Origin: Eubacterium sp.
Lineage (GTDB): Bacteria; Bacillota_A; Clostridia; Lachnospirales; Lachnospiraceae
Reading direction: 5' to 3'
DNA: 19,263 nt
Assembly (NCBI GenBank): GCA_024687845.1
Contig: JAILEL010000457.1
Span: forward strand, 1 to 19,263
Shown here piece by piece: positions 7,592 to 15,261 of this stretch (position 1 is its first letter; each line of letters opens with the position of its first letter). Position numbers and translations under genes: made by a program. The notes under the pieces were generated by a model. The model saw only the letters and a list, made by a program, of their open reading frames with translations, searched no databases and was not told where the DNA came from.

Positions 7592-9488
7592 TTATGATTT
7601 AGACAAGGTTGAAATGCTCAATAACCGAGTGACTGGTGAAAGAGACCTGGTATATGGTAACAAAGTGATTGCAAAAAATGTATATCCGCCAATTATGAAA
7701 AGACAGAATAGTGGAATCGTTTATGGCAGATATCAGGTTCCTTTTGCGACCCTCGATGAAAACGAATTATATCCGGTACATTTCTTTGTTTACTCTGTAA
7801 ATACAGATAAAACATATAGTTACAGAAAGGACAGGCTTTTCATCTCAGAAGTATATGATTATCCTCTTTGTCAGGAGGATAATCATATAAAGAGATTCGC
7901 AATAAAGGATGGCATCGCGATGTGGGAGACAATCTATGACATTGATAACAGTCAAAATGTTGTGAAGGGTGGTTCAGATCTTTGGCAGATTGAAACTAAG
8001 TTAAGTGAGGCGGATTTCCAGATACCTTTATGTATTACTGAAGACTATGAGGTTCAGGAATCAACTGGAAATGAACTTAGTAAAGTATTGTGGAAACAGA
8101 TTTATTATCACTTAGGAGATAAAATATTTAATACTAGGAAGATTGATAGAGCTGATTTCCCTATGATTAATACATTGGAAAATGTGAAGGCTGTTATTGA
8201 GGCAATAATAGATGCAAAACTTAGAATTGACATAGAGCTTTCTTCGTCAGATGAAGACGAGGATGAGGATTCAGATATTGCTAAAGCCAAGAATGAATAC
8301 AGGAGACGGGATATCGAAGAACTTATTAAAGCGCTAGACAGAAGAATCGCAGAACTTGAAAATGGTGAAGAAGGAGAGACTGAGAAAAAAAGCCTTGAAG
8401 CCGTATCCAGGATAAATAAAAATTATAAGCTTTACAGATTCTGTAGAAACGAAAAACTGGATGGTTTTAAGGACTTACTTCATATATGTGAAGAACAGCT
8501 GGGAATTAAAGATGAAGACGATATTACATATCTTCTTCTAAGAATTATCCGGGCACTCAGGGGTATCTACTCTACAGAAGAAAATCATTTCACTTATGAG
8601 CGGTTCAATAAACTGTTTGAAAAAACAATTAGTGAAAAAACGAAGAACAGAAAGATGGCGCGACGTGCAATGAAGGAGATATTTATTAATCCAGTATCTA
8701 AAGATTACCCTTTGGACGTTGAATGCTTACAAGCTTTTTATCCTAAGCTGGAAAAGGCTGCTGATTATTGTTCAAAGAGAATTATAACTAATAGTGGTCT
8801 TGATGTTCCAGAAAGTAATGGTAATAGAATCGGTTGGATAGAATACTGTGAGTCAGAGAATGAGATAGGTGTCTTCTATGAGGAAAGCATTCCTTATGGT
8901 GATTTAAGGTTTTCCGAGGAGATTCATCCAAGCGTAGGCAAAGAGCAATCTGTAAAGATTAATGACCCGGATTTCAGATATGCTGAAATATATTATAGCC
9001 TGAGTGACAGAATGCTTCATGTTATTAATAATGAAAAAATACCGTTACAAAGTCTTATGAAGGGTATGTGCATTTTCGAAGAATCAGACGTCAGTTATAT
9101 CATAGATGATGATTATATTGATCATACATATAGTAAACCTCTTTTAGATGATAAAGATAGATTTAGATGTACTCTTGATAACTATGAAAGATATCTGCCA
9201 CAGTATTTGGGAATACGATATGGAGGGTTGGTTATTCTGGATGATGATTCAATCTCTGTCATGAGATTACAAATTAAGGATCTCAAAGCGTACATCCTGG
9301 CTAATGATCATATGAAGCTTGCAAGAGAAATGGAAAGTGGGGAGGTTTTCTGGGTAAGAAAAACACCTCATGGTGATATATGTACCATTGTATCAGATAG
9401 ATTTGACAGAAAGGTTATTTCGGCTATAGATGAGCTGTTTGGACTTAATGGAAAATGGAAATGGAGACGTTATTTAAGTGGGGAGTGA
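7581..9488 (+). CDS. Unrecognised 635-aa cassette protein
   Basis: I do not recognise a family. The predicted soluble acidic protein has a mixed alpha/beta N-terminal half rich in aromatic residues (about 1-150), a low-complexity acidic tract SSSDEDEDEDSD at 221-232, and a charged coiled-coil-like segment just after it (RRRDIEELIKALDRRIAELE, about 240-265). A helical middle and a beta-rich C-terminal part (about 430-635) follow. No Walker motif, HExxH, nuclease motif or transmembrane segment is visible. The start ATG sits 9 nt after GGGGAGG (7565-7571) inside the end of the Lon-like gene and overlaps it by 11 nt, so the two are probably translationally coupled and may act together. The gene ends 7 nt before the helicase start. 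A scaffold or recognition subunit is possible but unproven. Confidence 0.85.
   Translation: MKNDYDLDKVEMLNNRVTGERDLVYGNKVIAKNVYPPIMKRQNSGIVYGRYQVPFATLDENELYPVHFFVYSVNTDKTYSYRKDRLFISEVYDYPLCQEDNHIKRFAIKDGIAMWETIYDIDNSQNVVKGGSDLWQIETKLSEADFQIPLCITEDYEVQESTGNELSKVLWKQIYYHLGDKIFNTRKIDRADFPMINTLENVKAVIEAIIDAKLRIDIELSSSDEDEDEDSDIAKAKNEYRRRDIEELIKALDRRIAELENGEEGETEKKSLEAVSRINKNYKLYRFCRNEKLDGFKDLLHICEEQLGIKDEDDITYLLLRIIRALRGIYSTEENHFTYERFNKLFEKTISEKTKNRKMARRAMKEIFINPVSKDYPLDVECLQAFYPKLEKAADYCSKRIITNSGLDVPESNGNRIGWIEYCESENEIGVFYEESIPYGDLRFSEEIHPSVGKEQSVKINDPDFRYAEIYYSLSDRMLHVINNEKIPLQSLMKGMCIFEESDVSYIIDDDYIDHTYSKPLLDDKDRFRCTLDNYERYLPQYLGIRYGGLVILDDDSISVMRLQIKDLKAYILANDHMKLAREMESGEVFWVRKTPHGDICTIVSDRFDRKVISAIDELFGLNGKWKWRRYLSGE
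9480..9485 (+). promoter_or_regulatory. Ribosome binding site deciding the helicase start
   Basis: GGGGAG lies 10 nt before the ATG at 9496 and 7 nt before an in-frame TTG at 9493. The longest reading from GTG 9478 overlaps this site and has no Shine-Dalgarno of its own, so the start is taken as 9496. Confidence 0.7.
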
Positions 9489-9495
9489 TTTATTG

Positions 9496-12400
9496 ATGAG
9501 AAAAAGTACTCAGCTTCTTGATATTCCATACGAAACTGAAGAATCTGCAGGATTCACAGAGCATAAAGCCTGGTCGTATGAGCTGCCATTCAGAAAGTGT
9601 GGCTCATACGATATATCTGAGGTTTTGTCTATCTGCCTGTATGATAAAAAAGGTATCGTAGATATTTACTATTGTGCCAAGCTCGCAGGTGTCAGTGAAC
9701 AGGCAATAGTTGATTATTATATTGGTAAGGCGGTAATTCAGATACCAGGTATGTATGCTTTTCACAGAAAAGAATACGAGGACTATATTCTGATCGTCCA
9801 GTATCTGCAGGGGAATCTGTATGATCTTCTGAATGAAGTAGAACAATATAACGAGCAATTTGAACACAGATTCGATATAAATGAAGCTGTTATCTTAAAG
9901 CATATGCCTGAGATACCTTCTATTTATGATATTCATACACAGCTTGGTGCAACCTGGATTTCTGAAAATACTATTGCTGCTTTCATTAAGGATCTGCTCC
10001 ATCTTCCGATTGAGCCTAAAGTGAAGACCTATAAGAACAAGCGAAGAATTGATTGCCCGATATTACCATATGACATTTATAACAGAGAAAAGTTCGGAAC
10101 TGATCGAATGAGTGCTCTCAAAATTCTGGACCATATTCTTAATGCCTCTACCATCAAGGTAAAGGATGAGGTTCCTGCAGATAATGCAAGTGGAAAGAAA
10201 ATGGTTGTAAATAAGATTGAGACTCAGATTGCGGAGGAGAAGAAGCACATTATTCTACGTGAATTTGATAAATGGTGCAAGAGAAATAAGATCATTATTA
10301 AGTCTCTTATCAGACAGTACTGTGATATGTATGCCTATACGATTCCAAAGTACGATGGTTCATTTCTCAAGTTCAGTGATATGAATCCTGAGGTTACCTT
10401 CTATCAGCATCAGAAGGATGGTGTAGCAAGAGCAATCCTTTCCGATACGGGTACAGGCAGTAATGTGGTCTATTGTCACGACGTAGGCTCGGGAAAGACT
10501 TATATCATAGTCGCAACCGCACACGAACTTAAAAGACTTGGCCTCTCTGAGAAGAATATGATCGTTGTTCCGAACAACGTTTTCGGTGATGCAGTCAGAA
10601 CACATAAATATCTTTATCCTCAGGATAAGCTTCTTACTATCTCTCCGGAAGACTTTACACCTAAGAACAGGGAAGAGATTATTCATAAGATAAAGACTGA
10701 AGATTACACAGCGATTTATATCTGCTACAGCAAGTTTGATATGCTTTCTTTGTCTTACTCATACTATCTGGAAAGCATGCAGGAAGAACAGAGGGAGCTG
10801 AATGACGACTATCGTAATATCAAAGATAGATGGGCGAGAAAAGTAATCTCCGGTAAGCTTGATAATATCAAGAAGAAAAAGGAGAAACTTGAAAAGGAAT
10901 ATACAGAAGATGTCAGATGCTGTTTCGATGAGCTTGGAATTACGAGTCTTTTTATAGATGAGGCTCATAATTATAAAAACTGTAGTATAGATACAAGACT
11001 GGAAGGCGTCATAGGTATGCATCGTAAAGGAAGTAATAAGGCAGATCTTCTGCTTGATAAAGTAAGATGTGTTCAGAAGAAAAAGGGAAATGTATTCTTC
11101 TACACAGGTACGCTTCTTACGAATTCTATTGCTGACCTTTTTGTTTTTCAGGACTATCTTCAGCACGATACCCTTAGAAACTGTTCAATAGCTACATTTG
11201 GTGAATGGGCTTCGACCTTCTGTTCGATTATCAATTCATTTGAAATCGATGTTGACAGTACTAATTTCAGATATACCACAAGGCTTTCGTCTTACCATAA
11301 TCTACCTGAACTGATGAGTGTAGCCGGGGGAGTATGTGATTTCTATCATAATTCTCCTGATGATATGCCACTTCCGATATTTAACGGTTATAAAGACATT
11401 GTAGTAGAGCAGACTAAATATCATGAAGAATATAATAAGATTATTGTAGATAGAGTTGATGAGATAAGAACCGGAAATGTACCTCCGGATGAGGATAACA
11501 TACTTATGCTCATAACTGATGGTAGAAAGATATCTCTTGATGCGAGACATATATACTCGGAGGCTGTAATTCAGGAGAATGAGTGTAAGGCTGGTGCATG
11601 TGCAAAGGAAGCTGCGAAGATTTATAAAGAACATCCTGGAACTACCCAGATCATCTTCTGTGATTACTCGACACCTAAGGATGGTTTTAATGTATATGAT
11701 GAGGTGAAGAAATATCTTATAAAGAATGGCGTTAAGGCAAAGGAAATCGCATTTATTCAGGAGGGTACTACTGAGAATAAGAAACAGAAGCTTCTGAAGC
11801 ATCTTAATGATGGTGAAATCAGAGTTATGCTTGGTTCGACCTCAAAGCTTGGAGTTGGTGTGAATGTTCAGGAGAACCTGATAGCTATCCATCATCTCGA
11901 CGCTCCATGGAGACCATCAGATATTTCGCAACGAGAAGGCAGGCTTATCAGACAAGGAAACAAGAATGAAGAGGTATTTATCTTCAGATATCTGACAAGT
12001 GGAAGCTTCGATGCTTATGTATGGCAGCTGCTTGAGAATAAGCGTAAGTTCATAGGCGATTTTCTTAAAGGTTCACTTTCTGAGTTCCATAGGGATGAAT
12101 CAGAGATTGATACTGTTATGCTGGACTATTCCGAGGTAAAGGCTCTTGCTCTTGGCAATTCTAAGATAAGGAACCGTATTCAGACTTTTAACAAGCTTGA
12201 AAGAGCGAAAATCAGCAAGAAATATAGATATAAGCAGCTTGGAGAAATGTCAGAAAAAGTTAAGAGTTTAAAGTCTCAGATTAAGAAGACAAATTACAAA
12301 ATCCATGTAGTTACGGCTGATAAAGAATACTATAATGAAAAGAAAGAAAAGGTTACCCGAGAGGAAAGAATTGCTTTTGGAGAAGACCTTATCGAAGCAC

Positions 12401-12771
12401 TCAATGAGAATATTAAGTCATGGAAAGAGCAGATATTTCAGGACTATATGGGTTTTGACGTAATACTTCCTGAAGATATGACTCTGGATGACAGATATGT
12501 AATTCTCCGGAGAAGAAATGGTGGTTCCTATAAGGTTGCCATGAATGACAGAACTCCTCTTGGCGTTACGCAGGCTTTAGATGCTACGCTGCTTGGTCTT
12601 TCAAAAAGAGTTTTGAAACTGAAGAGGTTAGTAACTGATTATGAGAATGAACTTGAAGAATCTCTAAATGAGATTGCAAAGGGTAACATATATGATGATG
12701 AGGTTGAAGAACTTGAGGCAAAGCTGGCCCAGCTAGACCGGGAACTTACTGAGTCATTAGAAAAGAAGTAG
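9496..12771 (+). CDS. Stand-alone SNF2/DEAH-type helicase-like ATPase
   Basis: Predicted 1091-aa superfamily 2 ATPase. Residues 1 to about 290 form an N-terminal region that includes a possible helix-turn-helix-like stretch (KLAGVSEQAIVDYYIGK) and a charged helix. The helicase core follows: a Q-like motif region (FYQHQKDGVARAIL), Walker A HDVGSGKT (328-335), the DEAH box (488-491) in FIDEAHNYKN, TGTLLTNS as motif III, SKLGVGVNVQ as motif V and QREGRLIRQG (812-821) as motif VI. A charged C-terminal coiled coil (about 880-1090) ends the protein. The core and the SYAEVKAL-like sequence after it (DYSEVKALALGNSKI) match the helicase half of very large phage and integrative-element proteins that also carry an N12-class adenine methyltransferase. 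No methyltransferase motif is present here. It probably uses ATP to translocate on or remodel duplex DNA. Three in-frame starts exist (GTG 9478, TTG 9493, ATG 9496); the Shine-Dalgarno favours one of the last two. Confidence 0.9.
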   Translation: MRKSTQLLDIPYETEESAGFTEHKAWSYELPFRKCGSYDISEVLSICLYDKKGIVDIYYCAKLAGVSEQAIVDYYIGKAVIQIPGMYAFHRKEYEDYILIVQYLQGNLYDLLNEVEQYNEQFEHRFDINEAVILKHMPEIPSIYDIHTQLGATWISENTIAAFIKDLLHLPIEPKVKTYKNKRRIDCPILPYDIYNREKFGTDRMSALKILDHILNASTIKVKDEVPADNASGKKMVVNKIETQIAEEKKHIILREFDKWCKRNKIIIKSLIRQYCDMYAYTIPKYDGSFLKFSDMNPEVTFYQHQKDGVARAILSDTGTGSNVVYCHDVGSGKTYIIVATAHELKRLGLSEKNMIVVPNNVFGDAVRTHKYLYPQDKLLTISPEDFTPKNREEIIHKIKTEDYTAIYICYSKFDMLSLSYSYYLESMQEEQRELNDDYRNIKDRWARKVISGKLDNIKKKKEKLEKEYTEDVRCCFDELGITSLFIDEAHNYKNCSIDTRLEGVIGMHRKGSNKADLLLDKVRCVQKKKGNVFFYTGTLLTNSIADLFVFQDYLQHDTLRNCSIATFGEWASTFCSIINSFEIDVDSTNFRYTTRLSSYHNLPELMSVAGGVCDFYHNSPDDMPLPIFNGYKDIVVEQTKYHEEYNKIIVDRVDEIRTGNVPPDEDNILMLITDGRKISLDARHIYSEAVIQENECKAGACAKEAAKIYKEHPGTTQIIFCDYSTPKDGFNVYDEVKKYLIKNGVKAKEIAFIQEGTTENKKQKLLKHLNDGEIRVMLGSTSKLGVGVNVQENLIAIHHLDAPWRPSDISQREGRLIRQGNKNEEVFIFRYLTSGSFDAYVWQLLENKRKFIGDFLKGSLSEFHRDESEIDTVMLDYSEVKALALGNSKIRNRIQTFNKLERAKISKKYRYKQLGEMSEKVKSLKSQIKKTNYKIHVVTADKEYYNEKKEKVTREERIAFGEDLIEALNENIKSWKEQIFQDYMGFDVILPEDMTLDDRYVILRRRNGGSYKVAMNDRTPLGVTQALDATLLGLSKRVLKLKRLVTDYENELEESLNEIAKGNIYDDEVEELEAKLAQLDRELTESLEKK

Positions 12772-12810
12772 TATATCATTAATTCAGATAATCAATAGAA
12801 AGGAGCCCCA

Positions 12811-13956
12811 ATGGCAATACTTAATCTTCCGGAGATTTCCACCGGTGAAGTTGTAAAAATTAATTCTGATTACATTATAAAAATGCTTAGATCCGGAGTA
12901 GAATGCAAGGACATCCGTGCCAGCATCTTCTTCGGACCTACAGGTGTAGGAAAGTCTGCTGCAATCTACCAGATTGCAGAAAGGCTGAGAAAGGAACTCA
13001 AAAGACCTGTAGAAGTGGTTGACATAAGATTAACAACCTGCAGCATTACAGATCTTATTGGTATTCCTGTTCCAAATGCGGATAGAACCGAAACGACATG
13101 GCTCCGGCCGGAGATATTTAAGATAAATAAATCAGAGGACGATGATACCCTGTTTCTATACTTCTTTGATGAGCTGGATAAGGCAAGCCCTTCTGTGCAG
13201 GCCGCAGCCTTGCAGCTTGTGCTGGACCGCACCGCCTTCTCTCATAATTTTTCAAAGAATACGATTATTTTCGCAGCTGCAAATCCAGCGAGAACATCCA
13301 GTGCGAAAAAAGCAGATGGTATGGGGCCAAAGGAAACCAAAATGACTCCGGAACTTCTCAACCGCTTCCGTCAGTTTTTGGTTAAACCTGATATGGATTC
13401 CTTTAGAGAGTGGGCCATAGCGAATAAGCTTCATCCACTGGTTTTAGGATATCTATCCTTTGACAACAGCAAGCTCTATGCTGCTTCGGAGATGGAGACG
13501 ACTGCATTTCCAACTCCAAGAAGCTGGAAGAGTGTGAGTGATCTGCTGAAGGCATATGACGGCCCTGATGATATGGATATCAGTGATCTGCATTATGACA
13601 TTGCAGGTGACCTGGGAAAGGGTGTCGCACTGGAATTCGAAAGCTGGTGTTCTGTTTCAGAATTCCTTCCTGATATCAGATATATTTTCACAGGACAGGA
13701 GACAAAACTCCCTCGTACACCGGATGTATTGCATGCAGTTATTGCATCCATGACAACCTATATAGAAGATCATATTAAGCGTATGCCTGTATCCGAAATG
13801 AGAAATGCCTGTAAGTTTGTAAACCGCTTTCCAGTGGATTTCGCAGCACTTTTCTATCGAAATATAAGGGATATTGAAGGCGTAAATCTTCGACTTATGA
13901 AAGTCACAGAATATAGTGAATGGTGTAGAAAGCATTCTGAAATAGCAGGAAGATAG
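12811..13956 (+). CDS. MoxR-family AAA+ ATPase
   Basis: Predicted 381-aa cytoplasmic AAA+ ATPase. Walker A is GPTGVGKS (42-49), Walker B ends in FFDELDKA with D120-E121, sensor 1 is in IIFAAANPA, and ELLNRFRQF supplies the arginine-finger region. Layout and length fit the MoxR group. MoxR proteins are chaperone-like ATPases that typically pair with a vWA-domain partner encoded next door, and exactly such a gene follows 10 nt downstream, so a MoxR-vWA complex is the likely unit. The start ATG follows AAGGAG (12800-12805) by 5 nt. The gap after the helicase is 39 nt with no terminator visible, so it is probably in the same operon. This gene looks richer in G and C (codons GCC, CTG, CCG) than its neighbours, by eye only. 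Confidence 0.93.
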   Translation: MAILNLPEISTGEVVKINSDYIIKMLRSGVECKDIRASIFFGPTGVGKSAAIYQIAERLRKELKRPVEVVDIRLTTCSITDLIGIPVPNADRTETTWLRPEIFKINKSEDDDTLFLYFFDELDKASPSVQAAALQLVLDRTAFSHNFSKNTIIFAAANPARTSSAKKADGMGPKETKMTPELLNRFRQFLVKPDMDSFREWAIANKLHPLVLGYLSFDNSKLYAASEMETTAFPTPRSWKSVSDLLKAYDGPDDMDISDLHYDIAGDLGKGVALEFESWCSVSEFLPDIRYIFTGQETKLPRTPDVLHAVIASMTTYIEDHIKRMPVSEMRNACKFVNRFPVDFAALFYRNIRDIEGVNLRLMKVTEYSEWCRKHSEIAGR

Positions 13957-13960
13957 GTGA
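13955..13960 (+). promoter_or_regulatory. Ribosome binding site before the vWA-metallopeptidase gene
   Basis: AGGTGA, the 3' part of the ideal Shine-Dalgarno, lies 6 nt before ATG 13967 but directly against the alternative ATG 13961. This favours 13967. An upstream AGGAAG at 13947-13952 could instead serve ATG 13961 at 8 nt, so the choice is not settled. Confidence 0.55.
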
Positions 13961-13966
13961 ATGACT

Positions 13967-15223
13967 ATGGATGATAACGATAAAAGAAATATATCCTTAA
14001 GACTTTCGCATGCACGAGCCGTACTTTTGAAGAAATATCCATTTTTCGGAAATATGGTTATGAATCTTTCCTTCGGCCTTGACGATAGCTGTGGTACTGC
14101 GTATACAGATATGCAGCACATCATTTTTGATCCACAGTTTGCTAACAGACTGTCAGATGAAGAACTTGAATTTGTATTGATGCATGAGGTTATGCACTGT
14201 GTACTTAATCATTGTGTTAGAGGCAGAGGAAAGATCTCAATGATATACAATATCGCCTGCGATATCGTTGTGAATTCGAATATTCTCGATTATATGAATA
14301 ATACTGAATTTGTTGATAGAGACTTCCGGAATATTGATGACCAGAAGCTGATGGAAGAACTTAGGAGTCGTGAATTTAAGGTGGATGGAGAACCTGTAAT
14401 GCATCTTACTCCCTCTAAAAAAGAGGGGAGACTTTTCACTGCGGAGGAGATATATGATGAACTAATATCCAGCAAAAATCTTCAGGGGCTGGAGGAGACA
14501 TATAAAAACCTTGATTCACATGATATCTGGAATGAGATAGAAATCAATGAACAGGATGCAGATAAATGGGACAAGATACTTAAGGACTATGGCTCAAAGT
14601 CCGGGAATTCTTTTTCTATTATTCCACAGAGTGTAAGAAAGATTTTTGAGGATGCTGAGAAACAGGCAAGCATCAAATGGAAGGATTATCTTAGAGAATT
14701 TGTGAGTTCTTATATTGATGTAACAGATTATTCTTTTTCGCCTCCGGATAGGAGGTTCAGTGGAAATAGTGAATATCCATTTCTGCTGCCGGGAGAGAAT
14801 TCATTTTCCATGGTAAATCGACCACAGGGAATATGGTTTGCTGTGGATACATCTGGCTCTATATCTCAGAAAGAGCTCACAAGACTCTGTGGCGAGGTTA
14901 TGCATGTGATTGAGGAGTGTCCGGGAGCGAGCGGATATATATCATTCTTTGATACTTCGATTACAGAACCTGTTCCATTTTCAGAAAAGGAAGATATTGA
15001 ATATTTAGATCCTAAAGGTGGTGGTGGCACTTCCTTCTCGCCAATCTTTAGATACATGAAAGAGAATATGATGCCAGACCTGCCTAAAGCTATAGTCATA
15101 ATGACTGATGGGTATGCACCGGATGTTCCTATGGAAAGGGCATTAGGCGTACCAGTTCTTTGGGTGCTGATTAACAATCCTGAGGATAAAACCTGGGGAG
15201 AAAACATACATATAAATACATGA
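13967..15223 (+). CDS. vWA-domain metallopeptidase-like protein (DUF2201 type)
   Basis: Predicted 418 aa with two domains. The N-terminal half is metallopeptidase-like: HEVMH (73-77) is an HExxH zinc motif, followed by CVLNH with a further His82, as in the putative metallopeptidase domain of the DUF2201 family. The C-terminal half is a von Willebrand A fold with a complete MIDAS metal site: DTSGS (294-298), Thr355 in GGGGTSF and Asp381 in MTDG. Proteins of this architecture are commonly encoded next to a MoxR ATPase, as here. The pair is thought to work as an ATP-driven chaperone or regulatory unit; whether the zinc site cleaves peptides is not established. No signal peptide or membrane anchor is seen. 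An alternative start 6 nt upstream (13961) would add two residues. Confidence 0.92.
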   Translation: MDDNDKRNISLRLSHARAVLLKKYPFFGNMVMNLSFGLDDSCGTAYTDMQHIIFDPQFANRLSDEELEFVLMHEVMHCVLNHCVRGRGKISMIYNIACDIVVNSNILDYMNNTEFVDRDFRNIDDQKLMEELRSREFKVDGEPVMHLTPSKKEGRLFTAEEIYDELISSKNLQGLEETYKNLDSHDIWNEIEINEQDADKWDKILKDYGSKSGNSFSIIPQSVRKIFEDAEKQASIKWKDYLREFVSSYIDVTDYSFSPPDRRFSGNSEYPFLLPGENSFSMVNRPQGIWFAVDTSGSISQKELTRLCGEVMHVIEECPGASGYISFFDTSITEPVPFSEKEDIEYLDPKGGGGTSFSPIFRYMKENMMPDLPKAIVIMTDGYAPDVPMERALGVPVLWVLINNPEDKTWGENIHINT

Positions 15224-15261
15224 AAAAAACATTGACGAGCTAAAAAGAAAGAGGGTGTGAC

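Noticed and set aside
9478..9495. Longer helicase start from GTG 9478
   Set aside because: It has no Shine-Dalgarno upstream and covers the GGGGAG that serves ATG 9496 or TTG 9493.
11302..11802. 166-aa open frame on the minus strand inside the helicase gene
   Set aside because: It is a shadow of an intact helicase coding frame with conserved motifs, with low-complexity Ile/Leu/Tyr content and no independent support.
9496..12771. N12-class DNA methyltransferase domain in the helicase
   Set aside because: Homologous giant proteins carry one, but no methylase catalytic motif (NPPY/DPPY type) or SAM-binding motif is visible here.
13657..14124. 155-aa minus-strand open frame across the MoxR/vWA junction
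   Set aside because: It is antisense to two well-supported genes and has no recognisable domain.
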